Below are positions 33,300 through 44,520 of a stretch of 64,000 nt of DNA, in pieces (the first letter of the stretch is position 1; each line of letters starts with the position of its first letter). This stretch comes from Thalassia testudinum. Taxonomy: Eukaryota; Streptophyta; Magnoliopsida; Alismatales; Hydrocharitaceae. The stretch is taken from the NCBI GenBank assembly GCA_037157565.1, contig JAZHRO010000036.1, positions 16,790,501 to 16,854,500 on the forward strand, in the 5' to 3' direction. The translations under genes and the position numbers were made by a program. A model generated the notes under the pieces. It saw only the letters and a program-made list of their open reading frames with translations, ran no database searches and was not told where the DNA came from.

Positions 33300-35560
33300 C
33301 CTTCCATGATTGACCCTTCTGATTCAGATTTATTCAAGACATAATCTTTCAATTTATTCAAATATCATTCAATTGGATACATCCATCTGTACTACACGGG
33401 TCTAGCAATTCTCGCTTCATTCGAAAGATGAAGCATGACATGAACCATCACATCGAAAAATATAGGCCCAAAAATCTACTCCATTTTACAAAGTATGATC
33501 ACAATTTGTTTATCCCAATAGTCCAGCAATTTGGGATCTAATGTCTTTGAACATATGACTTTAAAATATCTACTCATCTCTGTGAAAGAATTGACTATCA
33601 GATCAAGCATCACTCCACGTATCACTAGTGGGAATAAGATTTGCATGTACACATGAGAATCATGACTTTTTAACCCAGTAATCTTCTTCTGCGCTTCATT
33701 TACGCAACATAAAAGTTGCGATGAATACCCATCTAGAACCCGAATGTCTTTAAGAAATGAGAAAATCATTTGCCTCTACTCTCTAGTAAGACTGTATATA
33801 GCTCTAGAAAGTGAGACCCTCCTTCTTCAATATGCAACTCAGGACGAATACTTAAAATTTTCATATCATTCCTTATTTTAATTGTATCCTTTGGGCCATC
33901 TATTTGGTTTAATATATCAACAATGTTATCCATTGCATTCTTCTCAATGTGCATAACATCTAAATTGTGTCCCACAATCAAATCCTTCCAACATGGAAGC
34001 TCCATAAAAAATATTTTCTTCCTAAACCCTGAATGTCGCAAGGAAGCCAAGTCATTCTTGAAAAGACGACCAAACGTATTTCACCAGGTTGTTGCAATGT
34101 CTCCATGATTTTCATCCTTGACAATATAACAAAACTTGTACTGAGTTTATTTTTCAGATTCCTCAACGAATACCTACATGCTTTACCATCAAATCTGTCC
34201 TTGAATTGTGACGTTCACCATCTGTGTTCAATGGGCAAAATGTTGCGGTGCTCTAAGTAACAAAACTTCTTACTTTCAGGAAATCTCAGGTGATGAGTAT
34301 CATTCATATAGATTGTACAGGCAAACCTCCCCTTCGTACACCATCCTAACAAAATCACATAAGTTGAAAAGTCATTGATTGTCCAAACTAATGTTGCGTG
34401 CAACTGGAAGAACTATTTCTTCTGTACGTATATGTTTGAACACCACTGTACCATAAGACTTTCAGTTCATCAATCAATGGTTGGAGATAAACATCTATTG
34501 CATTTTCTGGTTGCTTGGGTCTTGGGATGAGGAGGGTCAACATCATGAATGCAAATGCATGCATAGCCATAGGGGTAAGTTGTAAGTTAACATAACCATC
34601 GACCGTATGGAATATGATGGATACATGTTCTGCGAATAATGCATGATTCTCGTTAAATCTATTCCACTCATCAGAATCTATTGGATGACGGATGCATCCA
34701 TCTTTCGATTTATTATCCTGATGCCACGCCATCAATTTTACTGGAAATGAATAGCGTTGTAGCTTAGGGATCAGTGGAAAATAACGGAAAACCTTCTCTG
34801 ATTGTTTCTTCCCACCTATGTTTGCTGACTTACACATCTTATACCTCTCCTCACCACATTCAGGACAGTTAGTCAACCCTAAGTACTCATTTCTGTATAG
34901 GACACAGTCATTACGGCAGACATCAATCTTCTCGCATTTTAGTCTGAGCCCACGTATTTGCTTCTTCGCATCATACCATGACTTAGAATACCCAGCAGGC
35001 TTATTCAGTAGCTCTCCAATGAATTCCACAACCTCAGACATTAATTTCGCTGTGGCTCTATTCATCACTTTCATCTGAAACAATTTGACAAGGAATGACA
35101 ACTTCCACAATGATGTTATTCTAAGAGCAATATGATCCTCTATTGCCTTGACTACATCGTAAAACTCATTACAATCTCGTAATGTCTCATCATCATCTAC
35201 ATCCTCAGGGTCTGTTACTCTCATATCATGTAACATTTCATCCAATTCATCTTATTGATTATCATTACTTTCTTCAAAAGCTTCAATTCTCTCATTTCTA
35301 ACTTCTCTCATTTGCTCACCATGAGCTGTCCAATTTACATAATGCTACCACCAACTGTTACATATCACATGCTAGAAAACTGTCTCTGTCATAGAAAAAC
35401 TCATCCAAATAGTGTCTACATGGGCATAAAATCAGCTAAAGGAATTCTCCTCGTCTAAATGTCTTCCTATCATCATTAAATGCCCACTCAGAAATGAAAT
35501 CACTCCACTCTTGTATTCGTGGTAATTAGAATTCCTTAGACTAATCCATGACTTATCCAT
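33300..35560 (-). pseudogene. tnpD-like: CACTA TNP2-type transposase (transposase-associated domain, TNP2, DUF4218)
   Basis: The likely start is the ATG at 35560, giving MDKSWISLRN ... the MDRSWM opening of CACTA transposases; WTAHGEQ follows near 35330 after stops. 35245-34388 is open for 285 codons with the zinc-type C-x-N-D-C ... CPECGEERYK block, AWHQDNKSKDGCIRHPIDSD, LLIPRPKQPENAIDVYLQPL and IDELKVLWYSGVQTY. 34050-33766 has ELPCWKDLIVGHNLDVMHIE KNAMDNIVDIL. 33769-33476 has GLKSHDSHVYMQILFPLVIR and DYWDKQIVIILCKME (DUF4218 start). The enzyme cuts the element ends. Several stops and frameshifts make this copy inactive. Confidence 0.9.
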
Positions 35561-36239
35561 GATAATTAACCTAAATGTCAATGACAACCACTCATAAGTT
35601 AGACTCGAATAAGGAAAAAATGTGCAGTTTAAGATCACTCATAAGTTAGACTCGAATAAGGAAGAAATGTGTATTTAAAGAAGATTTTCACTTGATAGCA
35701 CATCCTTGAAGATTTTATCACAACATTACTTCTTACATGCAACCAGTGTTTGGAGAAATTTCGGGAGTATTTCCCCACACTTCTCTAGCATACCCCCCAA
35801 GACTAACCTTAACTATATCCCCAATAGTGCCTACTAATGGGTGCTTAGGGAATGGAGTTAAGATTAGTTGGTATACCAGAGAAGGGCGAGAAAATACGAC
35901 CGAAATTTCTCCAAATAGTAGCTACATGCAAGAAGTAACCCTAAGTTGTCATAAAATCTTCAAAGACCCCTCATTGTTCAAAATTTCTCTGAATAAAGGA
36001 CGGCGACATTTATGGCATATTATAAAGAAAACGCATCGCACATGTAAGTGAGGTATACACACACTCTACATTGTTCATATAACATGATCATAAGTCTCGA
36101 TGAGCTAGTATTTTGACATAATTACATCTCTCCGACAACCTGTTACCTAGGGGTTATAATTCCTATTGTTTCTCATCAGGTGCATCTAAATTTGTGCAAG
36201 TGTGTGTTTCTAAATTTAAATTGATTCTAAATTTAATTA

Positions 36240-36960
36240 ATAAATTTCTTCACACCGCAAAACATAAAAGTACTAAGCCTTAAACTGAGCGACTAAACCC
36301 AAAAATCATAAGTTAAACCTAAACTCTAAATTCTATACTAAAACCCAAAATCATAAAAATAAAACCCTAAATCATAATTCAATAATCAAAACCCTAATTC
36401 GAAAATCAAAACCTGAAATCTTAAATCCAAAACTAAAAACCTATAACCAAAACCTAAAATAAAAAATCGTAAACCTAAACTAAAACCAAAAAACCTAAAC
36501 TTAAACCTTAAACAGAAAATCCAAAATCTAAAATAAAAACCCTATAACCTAAATCCAGAACTCAAAACCTAACACCAAAACCTAAAAAAAAAAAAAATCC
36601 TAAACCTAACCTTAAACCTTAAACACTAAACCCTAAAATCTAACCTAAATACAAATAAACATAATCCTAAACCCTAAACCTAATCAAAACCCAAAATCTT
36701 AAATCTAAAACTAAAAACCTATAATCAAAACCTAAAATAAAAAATCATAAACCTAAACTAAAACTAAAAAACCTAAACTTAAACCTTAACCAGAAAACCT
36801 TAAATCTAAAATAAAAACCCTATAGCCTAAATCCAGAATTCAAAACCTAATACCAAAACCCAAAAAAATAATCCTAAACCTAACCTTAAACCTTAAACAC
36901 TAAACCCTAAAACCTAACTTAAAAACAAATAACCATAATCCTTAACCCTAAACACAAAAT
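36240..36960. repeat. G-depleted, degenerate telomere-like repeat with a 278-bp tandem duplication
   Basis: On the plus strand the text is almost free of G: AAACCCTAAA, AAACCTAAAC and AAAATCTAAA variants. Two long similar blocks follow each other, starting at 36404 (AATCAAAACCTGAAATC) and 36682 (AATCAAAACCCAAAATC), each running through CCTATAACC, AATCCAGAA and CTTAAACACTAAACCCTAAA. It lies upstream of the transposase start inside the CACTA element. Confidence 0.85.
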
Positions 36961-37429
36961 CATAAACCCAAAATGTAAAGCCTAATCATAAACCCTACAC
37001 CTATACCTACACGTAAATCATAAGCTGAAAAATTTCGGTAGAGTTTCCATTATAATATGGGATTTCTCTCAAATCGTACATACACAAAAGTGCATCATAA
37101 CAGATGTGGGTACACCCCACATTTCACTTCTATAAATAAAATGTCACACAAGTATTCAAATTAAATGCAAATTTAACAAAATATTTTAATGAAACTAAGA
37201 GTAGGAATACCACACAACTAATCACTACATATGTGGGCACACCCCACAAATAACAATTAGTAACAATTTAACTAAACCAAATTAACTAAACATTTAACTA
37301 AAAATTCGATATAAATAATAACATGTTAATTGTTTCAATGCAATGTAACTAAAAAATATAACTTGTAAAACATATTAATTGCATTCACATATAAAAATCA
37401 AACCTAAGTACTTAATAAAAAATAATTAA

Positions 37430-38030
37430 CCTAGCTATTTGAGAGGAGGGGGGCAATGATAGAGCATGGTGGTGGGAAGAGGAGGTGGTGGCATAGGTGG
37501 TGGTGGGAGGAGGATGGGGCAAGTGCTGGTGGTGCTCACAGGTGGCAGTGGGAAGAGGATGGGAGAGGTAGGAGCGATGGTTGTTGGTGGTGGTGGGCAA
37601 CCACGCAGTGAGGAAAGGGGAGGGGGCACACGGCCATGGATGGGGAGGGGGGGGAGGAGGCACAAGGCAAGGTGGTGGTGGCTGCGGGAGGAGGGGTGGC
37701 TGGTTGTGGTGGTGGTGGTCGTAGCCGCATTTCGTGAGGGATGGGGAGAAGGGCTTGAACGGTGAAGGAGGTCGGGTCTCGCCAGCAAGGGGAGGCGAGG
37801 GAATGGCAATCTCACGAAAGTAGGTCCTACCTGAGGAGGATGTGAACAGCATCAAAGAGGAGGGGTTGCACGAGGACCAAACCGCATCGACGTCGAAGCC
37901 GGCAAGGTGGCAGTCGGAGGCGACATCGAGAGGTGGTCAGTTGCAATGCATCGAGAGGAGGTCAATGAGGATGTATGGAATGATATGTTTTGAGAGGAAG
38001 GAGGAGGGAGTTGGGGACGTAGGAGCGATT
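37430..38030. other. GGT/GGA-rich stretch in the CACTA 5' region
   Basis: Plus-strand G-rich sequence (GGTGGTGGTGG, GGGAGGAGG). Minus-strand open frames at 37412-37855 encode proline/histidine runs without a recognisable domain. It sits between the right subterminal repeats and the transposase and may be its 5' UTR or a captured fragment. I cannot name a source gene. Confidence 0.45.
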
Positions 38031-38033
38031 TAG

Positions 38034-38330
38034 GTCGACATTTCTCGACCATTCCAGAGACAACGGTCGACGAATGCATTTAAAAATTAACTTTGCGATT
38101 TAGGCGATTTCTGAAAAGACTATCGTCAACCGTTTTCTCATAAACAATTGACATACATACTATTCTAGACCCTTAAAAACTTTCGCAAATGACCGCAACC
38201 AAACCAACTGCAGGGTAGGTGGGAAAGTTAATGATTGGCTTGTTCTCGAATGTCCTACCTAATAACGATCAAGAATATTATTATTAGCAATCATTGTATA
38301 ACGGTCAAAAATTCTCCATTGAGAATAGTA
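38034..38330. repeat. CACTA subterminal repeats, right end
   Basis: Motifs TCTCGACCATT, AACGGTCGACG, CGTCAACCGTTTTC, AATAACGATCAAGAATATT and ATAACGGTCAAAAATTC mirror those at the left end (28530-29080) and adjoin the right terminal inverted repeat. Confidence 0.75.
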
Positions 38331-38348
38331 CTTGTTCTACTAGTGTTT

Positions 38349-39120
38349 TTTTTTTCTTTTCTATTTCTCATTATTTTTTTTCTGAGTAGGTGGCTTCCCT
38401 GATCTAAGATTTACCTAAGGCAGCAGAAAAAGAATGGTCGTGTAGCTGGACTCTGGACAATCAACCAATGTGTTATTGCTCACGACAACTTGCTAGTCAT
38501 ACTACCCTAGAAAGTTCATTAGTTACCTAATTTCCGTTCAAATTGTCGAAAAGTGAGTCAGTGCAAATAGTGTGCAGATGCTTAGACTGTAAGTCCCCTC
38601 AAATTAGAAGGCAGGTTGATAAGTCGTGTACTTATCACCCCAACTTATTAACCAATTAAAAATGAATTAAAAATGGTGAGGACTCGAGAAACATGATCAC
38701 ATTTTAGTGGACACTCAAGCTTAATTAGCCTGAAGACCTGAAGAGTAACAGTGTTCAAGTTCTATTGTATTATTTCCTAAAGTTGAAAATTTCTAATGCC
38801 TAAATTCTCTTTTCCTAATTCAATTTTTTTTTAATAAATGGAAAAATAAGAGAAAATTACAAGGAATCCACAAAGCTGATAATATAATTCAGAAATGAAT
38901 CCACACATCCATGCCTAGTTTATGTAATGTCCTCATTATAAATAAAAGGCATGAGAAAAGGATAGAATAAAGAAAATATCACCTGCATTCCATGATGTTC
39001 TGGTCAGCTCTGAGTCAGACTGTACAAATGCTAAGTTTAGTGCCATCAGCTAGGTGGGGTTTGGCCAAAAGAAGTCAGATCAAGGTCAAAGCAACCTTGT
39101 CTAAGAAGGGTTCCAGGGTA
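38349..39120 (-). other. E2 3' UTR, right part
   Basis: Resumes the UTR interrupted at 28520. It includes the second 57-bp repeat copy (38447-38503) and the TTTAGTGCCATCAGCTAGG block. It ends at GGGTA (39116-39120), the target duplication of the chromovirus solo LTR. No coding potential. Confidence 0.8.
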
Positions 39121-41812
39121 TGTTACGAATAGGGCATCAGGCGTCATTTAAGACATCTGGGAAGTGGCCCAGACGTCTGGAAGCCTTCCCAAACGTCTGG
39201 TATTAAATTTTTTCAGCGTACGGGTTCGCGTCTGCGCGCATGCGCGCGCAGACTGAACCCGCCGCTCCCTTCTTCTCTTTCCTCTCCCTCCCTGTAGACG
39301 CTGCCTTTCCTCTTTCTCTTTCCCCGCGACTGCCTTACAAATACGCTTCCCATCTCCCTCACCCTCACTCCACCGCCTTCTTCTTCTCCTTCTCCCTGTC
39401 AGCGAGAGAGCAGGCGAGCGAGAGCGGCAACAGCGACTGCTGCGGGCGTTTGGGGAGGAGAAGCTGTTGCGAGAGGAAGAAGGAGCTCGACCGCGAGGGT
39501 GCAAGCTTGCCAGGGCAGCTAGAGCCGACTGACGGGAGAGCAGCAAGCGTTGGGTGCCGCGGAGGAGCTGCTGCAGCTCAGGCAGTAGGCGGATGCGGTG
39601 CGGCACGACCGTGCGCTGCAGGTGGAGAGCGAGAAGGTCCTGATTCTAGGAAAATTTCCCAGAATCAGACGTCTGGACTTACATCCAGACGACGCAGGAG
39701 ATGTCTGGAGGAATGTCTAGATGTCTGACAGGTACGTTATTTTTTTATCCTCTCCTTCCGCCGTGTGTACGGCCATGCAGCCGTTCTGCCGAGATCTTCT
39801 GCACCCTTTCGTGATAAGAGCGGGCGTGTGCGTGTGCAGGACTTGTTCGGGAAGGCGCAAGGGCTCGCTATCCCACATAGATCAGACGTCTGGGCACAGC
39901 ACCAGACGACGGAGAGGGCTTCAAGACGTCCAGGGTGACAATCGGACGTCTAGAAACTAAGTCCAGACATTCCAGCGGGCTTCTGGACGTCTGAAGGACT
40001 GCGCAGACCAAGGTATGACCTGAGCTACCTTTTAAGACGTCTGAAAGAAGTTCCAGACGTCTGATTTTGGATAGACTGGTTGTTTTTGATCTGTTTAGGG
40101 TCCGTTCGGAGTCTGTTTTCCGTGTTTCAAGTTTCGTTCTTCCCAGATTTAATTCCTCTACCTATTTACAGTGATTGTATACTATTCTGAGTAACTCCTT
40201 ATGTTGATCCTTGTGTTAGGACCCCGTTCCATTGCGGCTCTGGGGGTTGCGGAGGCACGCGGGATTGCCGACCTCGCCCCCAGTACTCCCGATTTTGCGG
40301 GTAGAGTGGCCCTTTAATTTATTTATCAAAAATTATACATTTATGAAACAATTAATAGAGTTTAGGGCATTGCATGAACCCTAGGGCTGAAAAATTAGAT
40401 TGAATACTAGATGGAATGATAGATCCTAGGGTATGGCATAAATCCTAGGACTGGAAAACTAGTTGAATATATATACATTGCAGTCTTGGAAAAGTAGAAA
40501 GGAAACGACAACTGCTTGTAAATTGGTTAACAGCTGCCTGTTTAAGAATGAATAATCACTGTTGAGAACATGGGTTATAGGATATAAAGTTGGAACGGTG
40601 AAACCTAAATTGGCTGAGTTAAAAGAGCATGAACCCTACGGGGAATTAGGAGTAGAACTCCTGGAAAGTGAATGGAATAGAATTGGGAAAGTGTGCTGGC
40701 CCTTGTGTACGGAGTACCAAGGAGAGCAACTATCCCCCTGTTTAGTGCAGAGCGGAGCTAGCTGGCCCAGGGACCCGGGGTTAGGTCTGGCCACTTTGTA
40801 CCGACCTTTGGTCCTCGTGTACACAGTACCGAGGAGAGCTACTAGTGTAGGGAGAGCACTAGCTACCCCACGGGCCCCGGGGTTCTGCTAGCTCTCCTAC
40901 ACTGACTTGTTGGGCCCACTGGGCAAACCAGGGTAGTCAGGCGAGGGTGCGCGGACTGTGGAGGGGCAAGACCCCTGTTTGGTTACTGTGGAGGGGATGG
41001 GCCCTGTTACTGAGAGGGCTCTACCCTATACTGGTTTCGTGCTATGCTTTGGGCGTACCGGTTAATGGAAACGACTGACCGCGTGCCAGTGCGGGGTGAC
41101 TACTCGTGTGTTTATCGCACGTGCCGTAGTCACCGTTACGTCTGTCAGCGACCTTGGGGTGGTTGACTGAGGGTAGGACCACCACGGGGGAGTCTCCCGG
41201 CCAGGAGAGCACCACGAGTTACTTCTACTTTTCGGAAAAGACTGCAATCAAGATCGTTCCCACGAGGAACATTCGAGATCAAGAGAAAGATATGAGAAAT
41301 AAATTAATAATGAATAAATGGGAAGAATATAAAGAAAGAAATTAAAAATTATAACAGCTACTGTCCACCTTACTGCTTCTTAGCTTTTGGTTGCCACTCT
41401 ACTCAGCGTTTCGCTGACGTGTCACCTTTGTTACCTTTTCAGGACCAGGTGTTGAACAGCTAGAGTCGACGGCTGCAGAGGGCGCTGGGCCTAGTAGAGC
41501 TCAGTAATGTTACTTGTAGTACCTACTGTACTTTTCTTGCTGTTGTTGTGAGTAGTTTCTGTTACCCCTGTACTCTTTTCATTGTAAGCTTCATGTTTAT
41601 GTATATGTTTAATTCTCTACTTTTGTGGTGGTGTATACTATAGTATTTCTTTTCTTTACTGCTGTATTTTGTTACTGCTAGTTATATACATGGTGAATGT
41701 GGTTTATTTTACTACTTTTTGGTTACTTTCTCGTTGGACGACTGGGTCTTGGGATCAGTCGAGTAGGTCCGATTCTCGTGTCTCGTAGGGATTCGGGAAT
41801 CGAGTCGTTACA
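39121..41812 (+). repeat. Chromovirus solo LTR with GGGTA target duplication
   Basis: Ends TGTTACGAAT ... GAGTCGTTACA; GGGTA lies at 39116-39120 and 41813-41817. It is 2692 bp and the same family as the minus-strand LTR 6705-9301 (shared GACGTCTGG array, CTAGCTCTCCTACAC and GGGCCCACTGGGCAAACC blocks). No internal region is attached, so the element was lost by LTR-LTR recombination. It interrupts E2 between its 3' UTR and integrase. Confidence 0.92.
39150..40065. promoter_or_regulatory. Array of GACGTC palindromes in the chromovirus solo LTR
   Basis: Perfect CAGACGTCTG is at 39170, 39666, 39883 and 40054. One-off versions include AAACGTCTGG (39191), AAGACGTCC (39923), CGGACGTCTA (39943), TGGACGTCTG (39984) and AAGACGTCTG (40034), plus several AGATGTCTGG. 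Flanking sequence differs from copy to copy while the core stays. Confidence 0.65.
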
Positions 41813-41817
41813 GGGTA

Positions 41818-43180
41818 ACAAGGTCAACATAAGGCTTAAGACATTGTCCGTTGACCTTAAAAGAATTTCCCATCTTTGGGTTAGAGATTTCGACAACTCC
41901 ATTTGATAATAACCGATCAATAAGGAATGGGTCGTTCCATTTGGGCCTAAGCTTGCCGAGAAAAAGCTTAAGTCAAGAATCAAAGAGCCAGACCTTCTGC
42001 TACGAAGTAAAGCTCTTTCAAGAAATCATTTTACCATGAAGAGCTTTGGTCCTTGCCTTATAGATCCTGACATTCTCATCTGCATCATTTCTAAGCTCCT
42101 CCAACACAGATAGTTGGAGTTTCCTGGTCTTTTCAGCTAAGTCTAAGTCAAAGTTGCATTTCTTAATTGCCCAGAATGCCCGGTGTTTAATTTCTACAGG
42201 TAAATGGCACGCCTTACCATTCACTAGATGAAACGGTGACATGCCGATAAGTGTCTTGTATGTTGTAGGTAGGCCCAAAGAGCGTCATCAAGCTTTTGAG
42301 TCCAGTCTTTCCTATTAGGCCTAACCGTTTTCTGTATGATATTCTTGATCTCCTGATTGGAGGCCTCGGCGTATCCGTTCGTTTAGGGGTGCTAAGGTGT
42401 GGAAATCCTATGATTCACCCTGAATTTTTCTAGTAAGTTTTGGAACTGGACATTAGTGAAATGAGTACCACCATCACTGATGATGGCTCTCGAGATTCCG
42501 AACTGACTGAAAATATTTTTCTTGATAAAATCGATGACCACCTTATGGTCATTGGTTTGGATGGGAATAGCCTCAATCCACTTGAACACATAGTCAATAG
42601 TGACGAGAATGTACTAGTGTCCAGATGAAGGGAGGAAGGGTTCCATGAAGTCGATGCCCCAAACATCAAAGATTTTGATATGAGGGATGAGGTTAAGGGG
42701 CATCATATCTCTCTTAGCTATGCTCCCGAGTGCTTGGCATCGGGAACATGACTGCAAGAAATCCTAGGCATCCTTGAATAAAGACAGCCAATAAAATCCA
42801 GACTGCAGAATCATTGCGGCCGTCTTTTTCACTGAAAATTATCCACCAAATGCAGATGTATGGTAGAACTCAAGTATACTCTAGAATTCATTTTCTGGGA
42901 CACATCAGTGAATAATTTGATCAGAGCCGATGCGATATAGCTCAAGGTCATCCCAAAAGTAATATTTGGCCTTGGATACAAGTCTATCCCATTGTTACTT
43001 GGTCTAATCCTGAGAGACTTGACCAATGGCCAAATAATAACAATGTTAGCAAACCAAGGGGTTTGGACATCTAAAACTGTAAGGATGGTCTTATCCGGCA
43101 AGGTGTCAGTAATCAGAATATCCAAACGAGGAGAATCAATTAGGATTCTCGAAAGATGATCTGCCACTACATTTTGTGCC
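41818..43180 (-). pseudogene. E2 integrase and RNase H-integrase linker, Athila type
   Basis: Reading leftwards: VADHLSRI near 43167; LYRIGSDQIIH, a stop, and CVPENEF; then FYHTSAFGG and SRCQALGSIAKRDMMPLNLI (zinc finger). FDVWGIDFMEPFLPSSGH and KWIEAIPIQTNDHKVVIDFI follow, then IISDGGTHFTNVQF and [20 protein letters not shown] (Glu region). [20 protein letters not shown] and [20 protein letters not shown] (42278-42018) complete it. The catalytic D, D and E positions are recognisable. Multiple stops (including one in YHPQTNG) and frameshifts are present. Confidence 0.85.
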
Positions 43181-43199
43181 CCGAATTTATCTTTAATAT

Positions 43200-44520
43200 C
43201 CAGATCAAATTCTTAAAGTAAAAGAATACATTGAATGAGTTGGGGTTTGGCATCCTTTTTGGCCAAGAGATGTCTCAGGGACAAGTGGTTGGTGTAGATT
43301 ATGACATGAGATCCTAAAAGATAAGCCTGAATTTTTCCAAAGCAATGACTGCAGCTAGCAATTCTTTTTCTGTGATAGTATAATTCCTCTAGGCCTCGTC
43401 CAGAGTCTTGCTAGTGTAGTAGATGACAGAGGGCTTTCTTTCAATCTTCTAACCTAAGACAACCCCAACCACGTAAACAAAAGCGTTGGTCATAATGTCG
43501 AATGAGGCTGTCCAGACTGGTGGTTACAACACCAGAGCACAAGTGACTATCGTTTTGAGTAAATCAAATGCCTCGTGGCATGCTTCATCAAATTCAAATA
43601 ACACATCTTTGGCCAGAAGGTTCCACAAGGGCCGAGAAGCCTTAGAAAAGTCCTTGATGAACCTCCTGTAAAAAGCTACATGACCAAGAAATAATCGAAT
43701 TTGCTTAACAGATGTGGATGGGTGGAGTTTGGAGATAGCATCCACCTTAGCTCGATCAACTTCAACTCCCTGATCAGAGACTACATGACCGAAGACGATG
43801 CCTTCTTGTGTCATGAAGTAACTCTTCTCCTAACTAAGGACTAATCGAGTTTGGATACATCTCTTTAGGATCAATTCCAAATTAGCCAGGAAAAACTCAA
43901 AAGAATCTCTGAAATCAGAGAAATCATCTATGAATATCTGGAGACAATCTCCCACCATGTCTAAGAAGATAACTAACATGCACCTTTGAAAAGTTGTAGG
44001 TGCATTGCAAAGCTCAAAAGGCATTCTACGGAATGCAAAGGTTTCGTAGGGACAAGTGAAAGTTGTCTTTTCTTAGTCTTTGGGATGGATAGGGTCTTGG
44101 TTATATCCCGAATAACCGTCCAAGAAATAGAAATACTTTTGCCCAGCTAACCTTTCAAGGATTTGATCAATGAAGGGCAATGGGAAATGATCCTTTTTCA
44201 TAGTTGTGTTCAGCTTCCTGTAATCAATATAGACTCTCGAAGAGGAAGCTGAACGAGTTGTGATAGATTCTCCTCTCTCGTTAGTCACTACGATTATCCC
44301 TACTTTCTTAGGAACAATTTGCACAGGACTAACCCAGGGACTATCTGAGATCGGATATATAATTCCTGCATCGAGCCACTTGATGATTTCATTCTTGACC
44401 ACTTCTTTCATATTAGGGTTTAATCTCCTCTGCATCTGGTGAGAAGGGTGAGATCCAACTTCCATATATATTTGATCATTACAATAAGATGGTTCGATCC
44501 TTGATTGCATCGGGTTCGTA
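43200..44520 (-). pseudogene. E2 reverse transcriptase and RNase H start, Athila type
   Basis: 44525-44073 encodes IEPSYCNDQIYMEVGSHPSH, QMQRRLNPNMKEVVKNEIIK, WLDAGIIYPISDSPWVSPVQ and DYRKLNTTMKKDHFPLPFID up to DGYSGYNQ. 44024-43830 has MPFELCNAPTTFQRCM and the catalytic QIFIDDFSDF. 43814-43524 has EGIVFGHVVSDQGVEVDRAK and FLGHVAFYRRFIKDFSKASR. Decayed RNase H follows. Homology stops at about 44505-44520, where the LTR of E3 begins, so the N-terminal linker, protease and gag are missing. Stops after IHPKD and RLVLS inactivate it. Confidence 0.88.

Larger units (their letters stand above)
28521..38345 (-). mobile_element. CACTA (En/Spm) DNA transposon, 9825 bp, with TTT target duplication
   Basis: The right terminus is TACTTGTTCTACTAGTG ending at 38345, the inverted form of CACTAGTAGAAC. 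The left terminus reads TCCTACAAGAAT at 28521, one end having lost its CA. TTT flanks both sides (28518-28520, 38346-38348), the 3-bp duplication made by CACTA elements. Both ends hold subterminal repeats of TCGACCGTT/AACGGTCGA type. On the minus strand a TNP2-type transposase is followed by a TNPA-like gene, the standard CACTA layout. It cuts across an E2 UTR that is continuous in E3, which confirms both borders. Confidence 0.93.
27250..44520 (-). mobile_element. Athila-type element E2, split by a CACTA transposon, a chromovirus solo LTR and element E3
   Basis: Pieces in plus coordinates: 3' LTR 27250-27874; UTR 27875-28520 and 38349-39115; pol 41818-44520. The gaps are 28521-38345 (CACTA, TTT duplication) and 39121-41812 (solo LTR, GGGTA duplication). 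When the insertions are ignored, the pieces follow the same order as E1: LTR, polypurine tract, paired 57-bp repeat, TTTAGTGCCATCAGCTAGG (39039), then the integrase end. Pol is cut within the RT N-terminal region by the LTR of E3. Confidence 0.85.

Noticed and set aside
36240..36960. True interstitial telomere
   Set aside because: Exact AAACCCT repeats are rare and non-contiguous; better described as A/C-rich degenerate repeat.
37412..37855. Proline/histidine-rich frames, possible captured gene
   Set aside because: Low-complexity GGT/GGA sequence; no recognisable protein and alternative frames are equally open.
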